Part shown: in pieces, positions 46,019-59,525 of the stretch
Layout of the letters: each line of letters opens with the position of its first letter
How positions within the stretch are numbered: the first letter of the stretch is position 1
Assembly: GCA_032719365.1 (NCBI GenBank)
Contig: CM064865.1
Coordinates: 39,668,065-39,732,064 of the forward strand
Source: Prinsepia uniflora
Lineage: Eukaryota; Streptophyta; Magnoliopsida; Rosales; Rosaceae
Length of the DNA stretch: 64,000 nt
Direction of reading: 5' to 3'
Made by a program: the position numbers and the translations under genes
Notes under the pieces: generated by a model
The model's input: only the letters and a program-made list of their open reading frames with translations
What the model was told of the DNA's origin: nothing
Database searches by the model: none

Positions 46019-49003
46019 TGTAACGACCCGTCCCAAATTCCTAGATTAGATTAGTGACTAATCACGATTAGTGAGGTTAATCGGTGATTAGTTAAGAGAA
46101 AACAGACGAACGATGTAAAATGACCGTTTTGCCCCTAGCCTGGGTAAAACATTGACTTTTCATTCTGGCGGTCTAATGAACTTTAACCGATGACCGTGAC
46201 GTAGTTCATGACGTCACGAGTTCATAGACAGGTGGAACGTTTAATTCCGACATTCGAGGAAGAAGTTATGACGTTCAGAAGTTAAGGGGCATTTTGGTAA
46301 TTTTAGTTAAAAGGGGTAAATAGTTGACTTTTGGATTGATATGTCCGATGGCCAAGGGCCGAGGACCATTACGTAGATCGGGGCAATACGAATCCGTAGA
46401 CAGGCGGCACGTCGAATTCGGACGTTCGATGGCGAAGTTACGATTCAAGGAAGTTTCGGGGAACTATTGCACGATTTACGAAACAACCTAACTTTTGGAC
46501 TTTAGTGGGGCCCAGATATTTTATGGAGGCCCAATGGATGAGTGACAAGTGTCACCCATCCATTGCCCAGTCCACACATATTCATGCATCTCACCCTTCT
46601 TCATCGATCATTCATTTTCTTCCTTCCCCACATCCAAACACGATCTGATTTTCAATCCAAAACCAAACCCTTGACCCACTTGATCATGCCCGTGAACCCC
46701 AGAGGCTGAGAGAATGAAGGCTGGATGGTGGTGGCCAGCTAGAAGCCACGCCGCCGTGGACGGCAGCCTTGAACCCAAGAACGCACCCGGTTAGACTCAA
46801 TCCTTTCCATTTTTCAATTTCTTGCATTATGGGTCGATTTGGATGGTTTCATTGAATTAATTAGGTTGTTAGGAAGTCAATAGGAAGGTTTTGGGAGTGG
46901 TGAGACGTTGTGGAAGCTCTGGGGTGAGTTTGGATAATTGAACCGTGAGAACCAAAATTGGACTGGTCGGGTTTCGTGGGTTTTAGGGGTTTTAATTAAT
47001 TGGTTTAGGTTCCTAGGATCTAAACTAGAAGATTAGGGTTGATTAGGGTTGAAAACGGACCAAAACAAGGATTTTAGGGGCTTGGACCGGTCACCCCGGT
47101 CCAGTTGCAGAGATTGGACCGAACCGCCCGGTCTGAACCGGCCAGGAGGTTGAAGACAATCATTGTTTACTGGTGCGTGAGCCCACGTGCAGGGCCCTTT
47201 GGGCGGCGTGTGGCAGTGCGTGGTGGGGAATCCGAGGGTGTCTTCAACATACGAAATCTTCTATTCGATGTAACGAACATTTTGGGACTGGTTTCGTGTC
47301 TATCGGACACCGTCTCGATAATGTTCGGGGCATCAGAAGGTTTCGGATCGAGTTTTAAAATAGTTAAAAATACTAGAAAATTACAGGGATTTAGTGGGAG
47401 GTTAATTAAGTAGTTAGTAACCTTCTATTACGATTTGGACAGGTTCGGGAGTCCCGATGACGTGATTGGCTCGGGAGAGCCGTATTGCACGTAAATCGAG
47501 GCGGCAGCTCGAACGGTCTGTGAGTGGACCTTGGTTTTCTAAATTGGTGCATGCATAAATGTTTATTATATGTTTTATTACATGTTTGATGATGCCATGG
47601 GTGCATTTGTATGTGGTTACGTATAAGCACGTATTTTGAGGTTTCGGCCTTATACGGTGCTTATACAGGTCTGTATTTCCTTATTGGTTTTACTGAAATG
47701 GATTTGGATTTCAAAAGGATAAACTCGGGTATGAGACCCATTTGGTTTTGTCTCGGCCATATGACCTCAGATATCGGGCACGGTGCCCGACTGATGTCAT
47801 ATGTTTGGGCACGAGATCCAGGTTACTTTACGGTTTTGATTTCAGGTCAGGGAACCTTAATTGGATTTCCAGGTTCATGACGGTTTTGATTTCAGGTCAG
47901 GGAACCTTAAATGGATTTCCAGGTTCATAACGGTTTATGGGAACCGGCATGAACCCTTGTTATGGTATCGTGGTACATGACAGTTTATGGGAACCGGCAT
48001 GAACCCTGGTTATGTTATTATGGTACATGACTATTTATGGGAACCGACATGAACCCTAGTTATGTTATTATGGTACATGACGGTTTATGGGAACCAGCAT
48101 GAACCCTGGTTATGTTATTATGGTACATGCCGGTTTATGGGAACCAGCATGAACCCTGGTTATGGATGTTATAGATCATGACAGTTCAGGGGAACCAGAC
48201 ATGAATGTTTATGTTATGTATATATATATATATATATATATATGTTCATATACCTTCCTTTACTTGTTCTATCTCCTCCGGGGAGGGTCGTTGGCCTGGG
48301 TGGACCCCGGAGTAGTCACGGAGCACTAACTGAGTGGGAGTTGCCCCATTTGGGTTCCTTACTCTCAGGAAGACTATGGTTACTATAACCTCGGGTAGGG
48401 TCAGTAGTCTGCGGACATTGACCTTGACTTTGAGAAGACTCGGATTGAGACCCAGGTAGCACGCGTTTAGCTTTAGAAACCGTGATAGGATTGGTTGTGT
48501 GAATTATATATGATATATGATATGTGATATGTGGTGTGCACATGTGTGCACAGGATTTGAGCAGTTGCTCATGATTTGGTTTCAGTATGGTTATGATTTT
48601 GGAAGGAGTCCCTTATGGGTTTCTTATGGATTTGGGCAGTGGCCCGTATGGTCTATTTCATTATGGTTTTTGGCTTAGTCCCCACATATGGTTCCATTTG
48701 GTTAAATGGTTTTCAAATGCATGCATGCTTTTTAGTGAAGGATACAAATGTCTTCTTATGAATTGTTTTACAAACTGGTTGTTTTGTCCACTCACAGCTT
48801 TTAATGTTTTGACTGCCCTTCAGCTTTACAGCGGATTTGGACTGTAGTAGAGATTGAGATATCACATACCTCCTCCGAATCCTTGCGTACTTTGATAGCC
48901 CGGGAGGGGAAATGTCGAAAATATCCCTTGTCTGACACTTCGTGTCAGACGGGAGCAGGGTCATCCCGCGTTAATCCCGGCGGGATTAGGATGGGTCCTG
49001 TCA
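46019..49003 (+). repeat. 5' LTR of LARD-3
   Basis: 2985 bp, TGTAACGACCCGTCCC to GGATGGGTCCTGTCA. Palindrome at about 46532-46565, GTGAGTGGAC at 47520, hairpin array 47869-48190, (TA)n at about 48218-48243, CCCTTCAG ending 48823, terminal hairpin 48930-48950. Confidence 0.92.
47869..48190 (+). repeat. 50-bp-period hairpin array
   Basis: About six units of TGGTACATGACGGTTTATGG plus a 30-base remainder. Before it, a GACGGTTTTGATTTCAGGTC block is itself duplicated. Copy number differs between LTRs: one at about 10713, two at 17698, four at 42209, about six here and at 52230. Confidence 0.88.
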
Positions 49004-49005
49004 AG

Positions 49006-49017
49006 TGGTATCAGAGT
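49006..49017 (+). other. Primer binding site of LARD-3
   Basis: TGGTATCAGAGT, two bases after the LTR, with the final C changed to T. Confidence 0.85.
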
Positions 49018-50842
49018 GAGGCTGGCTTATCAGAGCGGGGTTGTCTCTATTCGAGCGACCGTGTAGCTCGTGGAATGTACACAGGTCGAGGATGTGATAT
49101 CTCAATGGGCTACAGTTCGTTATCAATCTGATAGTTGGGATGCCGATACAATAGTTAGTAGGATGTCTTGGTTCGGCATTTGATGTTGTGGTTGCCATAG
49201 TTCTGTGGTGGTTGACAGTGTGGGACCCTACGGAAGGATGACGTAAACAGTACTTTCGAGTTTTGATCGTGAGACGGTTAGTTGGGATCGTCTTTCACGA
49301 TGTCGTAGGATCAATTTGACGGCAGTTTGGTGCTGTGATCCTCTAATGATAGGATATGGTTGAGTTGAATGGATTTACTGCTCCTAGCAGTTAGCAGCTA
49401 GATTCGTGGAGTGTGCTGCGGCTGGTAGTTAGCAGTCGAGTTCGTGGAACTCTAGTGGAACTTATGGCAGTTAGCAGTCGGATTCGAGGAATCCTAGTTG
49501 GATTGACGGTAGGATTGGATTGACGTCTTTTCGATGTCAAGACCACGTGGATGGTCAGATTTTGGATTATACTGTAGTTAGCAGTTGGGTTCAGTGTAAC
49601 TCTAGTTAATGATTGTGGAACCCTAACTTATGGTGTATGGTTCGGAAATGTGAGTTGGCGAGCAGTTGATTTTGGCGACTTCTCAGAGATGAGATCGTCG
49701 GTAGAACTAGTCATGTCAGCTTTAGTGATGGGACTGCACTTTGCAGTCGAGGTTGTACTAATCGGTTAGACTTAGTTGGTTGTCGTTCTACGTTAGTTGT
49801 GGTGGATTGCTGGTACAACTAAGGTCATGGGCGACCTAGTAGACGACATTGGTTTAGTCGTGATGCGACAGGTTAGAATTTGGTTGGACAGGTTACCAGC
49901 GTTGGTACTTGTTGATGGAATCCCAGAATGGGGATACGGAGTAGTTAGTACATGCGGTTGAATCCGTTGGATGCGGAGTCTGGGTATCGAGATGCCTGGT
50001 AGTTAGGTCTGCACGAGGTTGTGGCAGACGCTACTATCGATGGACTTAGTCGAGTCTTATCAGGTCGAGTAGACTCAGGTTACCGTATCGATTGTGACGA
50101 TGGGATTGTCAGTCGTGACGATGATACGAGGTGCGTAAGTAAAGCATATGTACGAGCAGTGATTCTGAATTCGACTCGGTTACGGCTGAGTGCCATCGCA
50201 GAATGAGACGGGGACGTTCAGGGGACGTCCCAGAGTTGTTGGGTACGAGGGAGGCAGAGTTTCTCCAATTTGAGCAGAGGTACGGGATCGTCGCTCTGTA
50301 TGAGAGGAGATCCAGGGTTGTTAGTTTTGCACATGGTGTGCTAGTGTTATTGCTGATGCTAGTGTGGATGCCTATGTGCTGATACTAGTGCAGGTGACAG
50401 TGCATTGATGCTGGTACTAGTGCTGGTGCTGGTGCCGGTGATCGTGATGACGGTGAGTCGCGAATCGGTATGCGACTCCGTCAAGATGAGCATATGTTCG
50501 GAATATGTGGTTTGGCAGTGTATCACGGATAGTGATGGACCGGATTGGATCCAGCAGTAAATAAGACTTGAGGAACGAGTATTGTCATGGGGATTAGCGA
50601 CCAGTTGGTCAGTGTTGGTTAGAATAGGTCAAGTACGGTGGTATGCAAAGATTTGACTGCAGATCACAGTAGGGGTCTATTGTGACTCTCTAGCTGAGAG
50701 GTACATATACGGTCGTAAATGGACATGTGGCCGTAAATAGTCAAAAAGGGGGACACGTGGATGATGTCCGAGTGTGTTGGTTCCGACATGGTTGGAGCTT
50801 TGGAATCGCGAAAGGTTGTAATTGAGGTGACACGTGGAATGC
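49018..50842 (+). mobile_element. LARD-3 non-coding internal domain
   Basis: No frame above 65 codons. It closely parallels 898-2026 and the reverse of 57400-59500, with a local multiplication of GCAGTTAGCAGTCGG-like units at 49380-49490 and GTGCTGGTGCTAGT-like runs at 50340-50450. It ends at a junction with LTR body at about 50843. Confidence 0.8.
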
Positions 50843-53253
50843 GGGCCGAGGACCATTACATAGATTGGATCGATACGAATCCGTAGACAGGCGGCACGTC
50901 GAATTTGGACGTTCGACGACGAAGTAACGGTTCAAGGAAGTTTCGGGGAACTATTGCACGACTTACGAAACAACCTAACTTTTGGAATTTAGTGGGCCCC
51001 GAATATTTTATGGAGGCCCAATGGATGAGTGACAAGTGTCACCCATCCATTGCCCAGCCCACACATATTCATGCATCTCTCTCTTCTTCATCGATCATTC
51101 ATTTTCTTCCTTCCCCACATCCAAACCCGATCTCATTTTCAATGCAAAACCAAACCCTTGACCCAGTTGATCATGCCCGTTAAGCCCAGAGGCTGAGAGA
51201 ATGAAGGCTGGATGATGGTGGCCGGTTGGAACCCACGCCGCCATGGATGGTGGCCTTGAACCCAAGAACGCACTCAGTTAGACCCAATCCTTTCCATTTT
51301 TCAATTTCTTGCATTATGGGTCTATTTGGATGGTTTCATTGAATTAATTAGGTTGTTAGGAAGTCAATAGGAAGGTTTTGGGAGTGGTGAGACGTTGAGG
51401 AAGCTCTGGGGTGAGTTTGGATAATCGAACCGTGAGAACCAAAATTGGACTGGTCGGGTTTCGTCGGTTTTAGGGGTTTTAATTAATTGGTTTAGGTTCC
51501 TAGGATCTAAACTAGAAGATTAGGATTGATTAGGGTTGAAAACGGACCAAAACAAGGATTGTAGGGGCCTGGACCGGTCACGCCGGTCCAGTTATAGAGA
51601 TTGGACCGAACAGGCCGGTCTAAACTGGCCAGGAGGTTGAAAACGATCACTGTTCACCGTCGTGTGAGCCCACGCGCAGGGCCCTTTGGGCGGCACGTGG
51701 CAGCGCGTGGTGGGGAATCTGGGGGTGTCTTTAACATACGAAATCTTCTATTCGATGTAACGAACGTTTTGGGACTGGTTTCGTGTCGATCGGACACCGT
51801 CCCGATAATGTTCGGGGCATCGGAAGGTTTCGGGAGAGCCGTATGACATGCAAATCGAGGCGGCAGCTCGGACGGTCTGTGAGTGGACCTTGGTTTTCTA
51901 AATTGGTGCATGCATAAATATTTATTATATGTTTTATTACATGTTTGATGTTGCCATGGATGCATTAGTATGTGGTTACATATAAGCACGTATTTCGAGG
52001 TTTCGGCCTTATACGGCGGCTTATACGGGTCTGTATTTTCTTATTGGTTTTAATGAATTGGATTTGGATTTCAAAAGGATAAACTCGAGTATGAGACCCA
52101 TTTGGTTTTGTCTAGGGCATATGACCTCAGATATCGGGCACGGTGCCCAGCGGATGTCATATGATGGGGCACGAGATCTAGGTTACTTTACGGATTTGAT
52201 TTCAGGTCAGGGAACCTTAAATGGATTTCCAGGTTCATAATGGTTTATGGAAACCGACATGAACCCTTGTTATTGTATCGTGGTACATGACGGTTTATGG
52301 GAACCGGCATGAACCCTGGTTATGTTATTATGGTACATGACGGTTTATGGGAACCGGCATGAACCCTGGTTATGTTATTATGGTACATGACGGTTTATGG
52401 GAACCGGCATGAACCCTGGTTATGTTATTATGGTACATGACGGTTTATGGGAACCAGCATGAACCTTGTTTATGGATGTTATAGATCATGAAGGTTCAGG
52501 GGAACCGGGCATGAATGTTTATGTTATGTATATATATGTTCATATACCTTCCTTTACTTGTTCTATCTCCTCAGGGGAGGGTCGTTGGCCTGGGTGGACC
52601 CCGGAGTAGTCACGGAGCACTGACTGAGTGGGAGTTGCCCCAGTTGGGTTCCTTACTCTCGGGAAGGCTATGGTTACTATAACCTCGGGTAGGGTCAGTG
52701 GTCTGCGGACATTAACCTTGACTTTGAGTAGACTCGGATTGAGACCCGGGTAGCACACGCGTAGCTTTGGAAACCGTGACAGGATTGGTTGTGCGAATTA
52801 TATATGATATATGATATGTAATATGTGGTGTGCACAGGTGTGCACAGGATTTGAGCAGTGGCTCATGTATTTGGTTTCAGTATGGTTATGGTTTTGGGCT
52901 GAGTCCCTTATTGGTTTCTTATGGATTTGGGCAGTGGCCCGTATGGTCTATTTCATTATGGTTTTGGGCTTAGTTCCCACATATGGTTCCATTTGGTTAA
53001 ATGGTTTTCGAATGCATGCATGCATTTTAGTGAAGGATAAAAATGTCTTCTTACGAAATGTTTTACAAACTGGTTGTTTTGTCCATTCACAGCTTTTAGT
53101 GTTTTGACTGCCCTTCAGCTTGACAACGGATGTGGACTGTAGTAGAGATCGAGCTATCACATACCTCCTCCGGATCCTGGCGTACTTTGATTGCCCGGGA
53201 GGGCAAAGGTTGGAAATATCCCTTGTCTGACACTTTGTGTCAGACGGGAGCAG
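50843..53253 (+). repeat. 3' LTR of LARD-3, 5'-truncated, main part
   Basis: Nearly the same sequence as 46360-48950 of its own 5' LTR, from GGGCCGAGGACCATTAC on. It has the palindrome 51019-51052, a deletion near 51832, hairpin array 52230-52520 with unit starts at 52331, 52381 and 52431, and terminal hairpin 53225-53245. LARD-4 interrupts it 48 bases before its end. Confidence 0.9.
52230..52520 (+). repeat. 50-bp-period hairpin array
   Basis: Unit starts TGGTACATGA at 52331, 52381 and 52431 fix the period at 50. Each unit folds CGGTT-TATGGG-AACCG, extended outward by CATG/CATG. Confidence 0.92.
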
Positions 53254-56200
53254 TGACAGGACCCATCCCAATCCCCCCGGGATTAGTGCGGGATGACCCT
53301 GCTCCCGTCTGACGCGAAGTGTCAGACAAGGGATATTTCCGACCTTTGCCCTCCCGGGCTAGCAGAGTACGCCAGGATCCGGAGGAGGTATGTGATATCT
53401 CGGTCTCTGCTACAGTCCACATCCGATGTCAACCTGAAGGGCAGTCAAAACATTAAAAACTGTGAGTGGACAAAACAAGAGTTTATAAAAACATTTAATA
53501 GGAAGACATTTGTACCCTCCACTAAAAAGCATGCATGCATTCGAAAACCATTTATCCAAAACAACCATATGTGGGACTAAGCCCAAAGCAGATATAAACT
53601 AAGGTCGAAAGGACCACAATAAAAACGACCATACGGGCCACTGCCCAAATCCTGTGCACACCTGTATACACCACATATCATATATCATATATCCATCACA
53701 TACATAAATATAAGTCACACAACCAATCCTGTCACGGTATCCAAAGCCACGCGCGCGCTACCCAGGTCTCAATCCGAGTCATCTCGAGGTCAAGGTCAAT
53801 GTCCGCAGACCACTGACCCTACCCGAGGTAATAGTAACCATAGCCTTCCTGAGAGTAAGGAACCCAACTGGGGGGTGACTCCACTCAGTCGGTGCTCCGT
53901 GACTACTACGGGGTCCACCCAGGCCAACGACCCTCCCCGGAGGAGATAATAGAAGTAAAGGAAGGTAGACGAACATATATATACATAACATAAACATTCA
54001 TGACCGGTTCCCCTGAACCGTCATGATCCATCATATCCATAATCAGGTAACATGCCGGTTCCCATAAACCGTCATGTACCGTAATAACATAACAAGGGTT
54101 CATGCCGGTTCCCATAAACCGTCATGTACCGTAATAACCAACAAGGGTTCATGCCGGTTCCCATAAACCGTCATGAACCATGATACCATAACAAGGGTTC
54201 ATGCCGGTTCCCATAAACCGTCATGAACCTGGGAATCCATTTAAGATTCCCTGACCTGAAATCAAAACCGTAAAGTGACTGGATCTCGTACCCGAACATA
54301 GGACACCAACTGGGCACCGTGCCCGGAATCTGAGGTCATATGCCCGAGACAAAACCAAATGGGTTTCATACCCGAGTTTAGCCTTTTAGAAATCCAACAC
54401 CATTTCATTTAAATCAATAAAGAAATACAGACCCGTATAAGCACCGTATAAGGCCGAAACCTCGAAATAGTGCTTATACGTAACCACATAGAAATGCACC
54501 CATGGCATCATCAAACAAGTAATAAAACATATAATAAACATTTATGCATGCACCAATTTAGAAAACAAGGTCCACTCACAGACCGTCCGAGCTGCCGCCT
54601 CGATTTGCGTGCCATACGGATCCCCGAGCCGATCACCGTCACCGGGACTCCCAAACCTGTCCAAATCGTAATAGAAGGTTACTAACTACTTAATTAACCT
54701 CCCACTAAAGCCCCGTAATTTTCCTATATTTTTAACTATTTTTAAAACCGAACCTAAACCTTCCGATGCCCCGAAACATATCGAGACGGTGTCCGATCGA
54801 CACGAAACCAGTCCCAAAATGTTCGTTACATCGAAAAGATGATTTCACATGTTGGAACCTTCCCCAGATTCCCTGCCACGCGCCCTCACGCGCCGCCTGA
54901 AGTGGCTGCGCGTGGGCTTCACGCGCCTGCTACAGTACCTGCTGACGTCATCGCTGACGTCGGCATGACGTCATCACTGACAGCCCCTGACAGTGACACG
55001 TGTCACGCTCCCATTGGCCCACTGTCTGACATGTCAGTCTGACATTGTCAGATCTGACATGATGACGTCATCCCTGACATGATGACGTCATCAGTCATCC
55101 CCTACATCGGTCAGACCGGTCCGAACCGGTCCGGTCCGGTTTTTCCTGCAACTTGGACCGGCGTAACCGGTCCAGGTGTCCTTCTCCCTCATTTTCGGTC
55201 CGATTTCATCCATTCCAATTCCTAAATTCCTATTTCTTCATTTCCTATCTAACCCAATTAACAAAACAACTTAAAACCCCCTAAATCGATCCCTAAAAAT
55301 TAACCCCCCACGGCCCTGTTTTCCGATTTCGTCCCCAGGCTTCACAGCCGTCAACCCCCGTTCAAAACCATCTCAATACACCCTAAACAATCTAACAAAC
55401 ATTCCCTAATCAACCAAAACTATCCATAATGTAAAAATCGATAAAATGGGAGATTTGGGCCTAACCGGGTAACCGTTCGGGTTTGGGTCTCGGCCGTGCA
55501 CGGTGGCTCCCTCTTGGCCGGCCACCATCATCTTCAGTCCTTCCCTCACGTCTGGTCTCCGTCCTGGCCGAATTGGGGTTGGGTTGGCTGGGTTTGGGTT
55601 GCACGAAGATGGAGAGAAAAGGGTGAGATCGGGTGGGTTTGTGTGTGGATGAAGAAATGAAAATGCACGGGGATGGGTTTGGTGCATGAGTAGGTGGGGT
55701 TGGCCAGTGGATGGGTGACAAGTGTCACTCATCCATTGGGCCTCCATTAAATATCTGGGCTCACTAGAGACAAAACTGCACTTTTTGTCTCGTAAAACGT
55801 GCCGTCGTGAATAGTAACCGGGAACTTCCGTGAACCGTAACTTCGCCGTCAAACGTCCGAATTCGACGTGCCGCCTGTCTACGGATTCGTATCGTCCTTA
55901 TCTACATAATGGTCTTCGGCCCTCGGCCATCGGACCTCCCGGTCAAAAAGTCAACTTTTGACCTCCTATTCACCCAAATTACCAAAATGCCCCTAAACTT
56001 CCGAACGTCATAACTTCTTCCTCGAACGTCGGAATTGAACGTGCCACCTGTCTATGAACTCGTAACGTCACGAACTACGTCACGGTCATCGGTCAAAGTC
56101 CATTTGACCACCCGATTGAAAAGTCAACGTTTTGCCATCACTAGTGGCAAAACGGTCATTTCGCATCGTTCGTCCGATTTCGCTCTACTAATCACAGATT

Positions 56201-56260
56201 TGCCTCACTAATCGTGATTAGTCACTAATCTAATCATGAAATTCGGGACGGGTCATTACA
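53254..56260 (-). repeat. 3' LTR of LARD-4
   Basis: 3007 bp. On the plus strand it starts TGACAGGACCCATCCC and ends GGGACGGGTCATTACA. Hairpin 53307-53327, hairpin array 54000-54235, ACGT cluster 54925-55110, palindrome near 55705. Carries a C6 run at 55304-55309. Confidence 0.95.
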
Positions 56261-56272
56261 ACCTTCCCTCCT
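56261..56272 (-). other. Polypurine tract of LARD-4
   Basis: Minus strand AGGAGGGAAGGT directly before the 3' LTR, preceded by TTTCGAGGACGAAATTAATT. That motif before the tract is characteristic of Tekay/Del elements. A second, similar block (TTTCGAGAACGGAACTAAAT then TAAGGAGGGAAG) lies at about 56325-56360. Confidence 0.85.
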
Positions 56273-59200
56273 TAATTAATTTCGTCCTCGAAATTCCAAC
56301 CGACCTAAACCCAACCGTTCTTCCCTCCTTAATTTAGTTCCGTTCTCGAAACTCCAACTATCCTGATTCCACAACCTCCACCTCGTGTAAATAATTCGAT
56401 CTCACGACACGTGTACACCCGTACACCCACTAAACAGAATAATCCTTACTCGTCTACAGCCCGACGTGCCACTAACGCTCTCGTCGTATCGACTACACTC
56501 GACCACGTCGAAGAACAGTAGCCACACGGTCCGAATTGACACTACTTGTCAAATCTACCATCTTGTTGATACAACAACTAGACGGTTCCCTTCTCAATCA
56601 CTAATCTATCCTGACGTCTGCTCCCACTGGGAGCCATCAGACCTCACTCAACGATCCACGCTGACACCTCCGACAGACCGTCACCACTTGACAGTCGTCA
56701 GTCGAAAACTGACACTATACTCACTCGTGGTTACACTAACCACCAACGGACCCAACCAGGAGTAAACACTTACCCACAAAGCCTTTCACTCAATCTGTGT
56801 GTAACTAGACCCATCAGAAATACCATGACCCAATGCACAGTATCCAACGTCCAGTCCACGACCCCGACTACACCAATGGTATCGGAACCATGCCGACTAC
56901 CAACACGCTCTCCAACGTACCACTGGTATAACCTATATACCGTCACCAGACATCCCAAGTCTGCCCGGCGTCGTACCTCGAATAATGAACAAGGTACGTA
57001 CAACTACCCATCAATCAGCCTACAACCACCTAGGTTGTAGTCAATCACGTTTCAATTATGGAGTCCATCTGTCCGATCTAGACAAATCGAAACTCCAACC
57101 CATTATCTATTTCCAAATTCGAATCCGAATCCGCAATTTCGTAAGAAATCCCGAATCCAAACCCAGAAATCATATCTATAATCCTGTCCAAATTCAAATC
57201 CGAAATCATCATTTCGTAAACTAGTATTAGGAATAACCATTCCGAACCCAAATCCATAAAAGAAAATCTATAGTCAAGCTCTAGAATCAAATCCTGAATC
57301 GTCACCCAGAATCCGATTCCAAAACCCAAATACAGAAATCCTCTTTCAAGTTCCAAAATCAAATCCTGAATCGTCATCCAGAAATCTGATTCCGAAACCT
57401 GAAATTTCGTTCACGTCTACCGAGACGTACCATAATCGAACCCATCGGTTACCCGCTAAACCGATTACCCTATTACCAACGATTGACTTCATAGGGAAGT
57501 CAATTCCAACATCAACACAACACTAGGTCAGACAAAATCCGACCTCGTCAGACACCTACTCATCGGACAACTACTCAGGCGAGTAATAAGCCATATGGGA
57601 TTTACCTCGAAAAGAAGTTCAGTCCCAACATGCTCCACTCAACATCCAAGTAAGAGTAATAACTCTCCACCTATCTGGATATCCAAATCATGATCCAGAT
57701 CCAACACTACGTCAAACGACTATAGACGTCACGATCGAGACTGTGGGTCCTCCCCAATCACCTCGTATCGATCCTTGGCATTCCACTGCAGAAAACCAAG
57801 AATGATCGAATAATCCATCCTACGTGAATGCAAACAACACTCGCTGCACTCACCACGTCATGTAACCTAACATCGTCTGCCACCAAGTAAAAAAATGAGG
57901 AATCTCAGTCACCTAACTTCGATATACTCATCTCCTCCTGATGGTCCAGAACAAATCCCGGGTCCACCAACCAATACACAATCAGTGTACTAGAGGCAAC
58001 CAACAACATCTATATCATCAACGTCATCTACCATCATCAATCATGGTAGAATCCGAGAAGTCACCCAAAACGACTTCGACATACCCGTTACCAATGCGAA
58101 AAACCCGCATTCCACTCGTCACTTCAATCGCAACCTCTCGCGATTCCGAAGTTCCAACAAGATTGGAAACAACATACCCGGACATCAACCACGTGTCCCC
58201 TAACCAGTTTAACTCTATCTGAGTTCCACTCCTGAACCACAGATACCGAACATATGCCCATTACGACGGAGTCACACCCCGATCCGTAACTCATCGTCAT
58301 CACGATCACCGGCACCAGTACCAGCACTAGTACCAGCACCACGCACTATCACCAAAACTAGTGTCAGTATCAACACGCCGTGTGCAAAACTGACACCCTG
58401 GATCTCCGCTCATACCGAGCGACGATCCCGTACCTCTGCTCGAATAGGAGAAACTCTGTCTCCCTCGTACCCGACAACTCTGGGTACAGTCACCCTGACA
58501 GTTCATACGGGAAAAGGAAACGCTCCCCGAACGTCCCCAACTCATTCTACGATCGCACTCAGCCGTAACCGAGTCGAATCCAGAATCACTGCTCGTACAT
58601 ATGCGTTACTCACGCACCCCGTATCATCGTCACGACTACCTGAGTCTACCCGACCTGATGAGACTCGACTAAGTCCATCGATAGTAGCGTCTGCCACAAC
58701 CTCGTGCATACCTAACTACCAGACCTCGCTATCGAGATTCGCATCCAACGGAATCAACAGCCCGTACCAACTACCCTGTATCCCACTCAGGGATTCCATC
58801 GAAAAGTACCAACCCCGGTAACCTGTCCAACCACACTCTAACCAGGCGCAACTCGATTATCCCAATGTCGTCTACCAAGTCACCCGCGACCTTAGTTGCA
58901 CCAACCCACAACTGAAGATCGACTACCGAATCCAAATCCGAATAGTCGTCCAAGTCAAACCACCAGTCAACTCGCCTTTCCGAACCATACCTACCAAGGT
59001 AGGGTTCCACGATCACACCTAGAGTTCCTCGGAACCCAACTGCGAAAAGCAGTAAAATCAACAATCTGACCGACCCTGCGGTCCGACATCGTAAAGACGT
59101 CAATCCAATCCTACCAACAATCCAACTCGGATTCCTCGTATCCGGTTGCTAACTGCCAACTGCAATAAATCTATCTAACTCAACATAATTCGACCATCTA

Positions 59201-59510
59201 ATGGTCACAACATCGAATCAGTCGTCGGAACCGATCCTACGACATCGTGAAAGACGATCCCAACTAACCGTCTCACGGTCAAAACTCAAAAATACTGTTT
59301 ATCCCTTTGTAGGGTCCCACACTGTCATCCACGACAGAACTACGGCAACCCCGGCATCGAATGCCGAACCAAGGCATGCCAATCCTACTAACTATCGTAC
59401 CGGTACCTCAACATCAGGTTGACCACGAACTGTAGCCCATTGAGATATCACATCCTCGACCAGCGTACATGCTCCAAGAGCTCCGCGGTTGCTCGAATAG
59501 AGTCAACCCC
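56273..59510 (-). mobile_element. LARD-4 non-coding internal domain
   Basis: About 3.2 kb with no frame above 110 codons and no gag, protease, RT or integrase motif. It shares blocks throughout with the interiors of LARD-1, -2 and -3, and is the only complete copy. At 57090-57415 it holds a stretch matching LTR sequence of the solo LTR at about 37430-37560 (CATTCCGAACCCAAA, GAATCGTCACCC, CCGATTCC), so LTR-derived DNA has been taken into the interior. A CACCAGTACCAGCAC run is at 58310-58340. Confidence 0.85.
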
Positions 59511-59522
59511 GCTCTGATACCA
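59511..59522 (-). other. Primer binding site of LARD-4
   Basis: Minus strand TGGTATCAGAGC, three bases from the LTR end at 59526. Confidence 0.93.
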
Positions 59523-59525
59523 CGC

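Noticed and set aside
55406..55852. 148-codon minus-strand frame, repeated at 61708-62049
   Set aside because: It is duplicated only because it lies in both LTRs of LARD-4; the sequence is LTR upstream region, not a gene.
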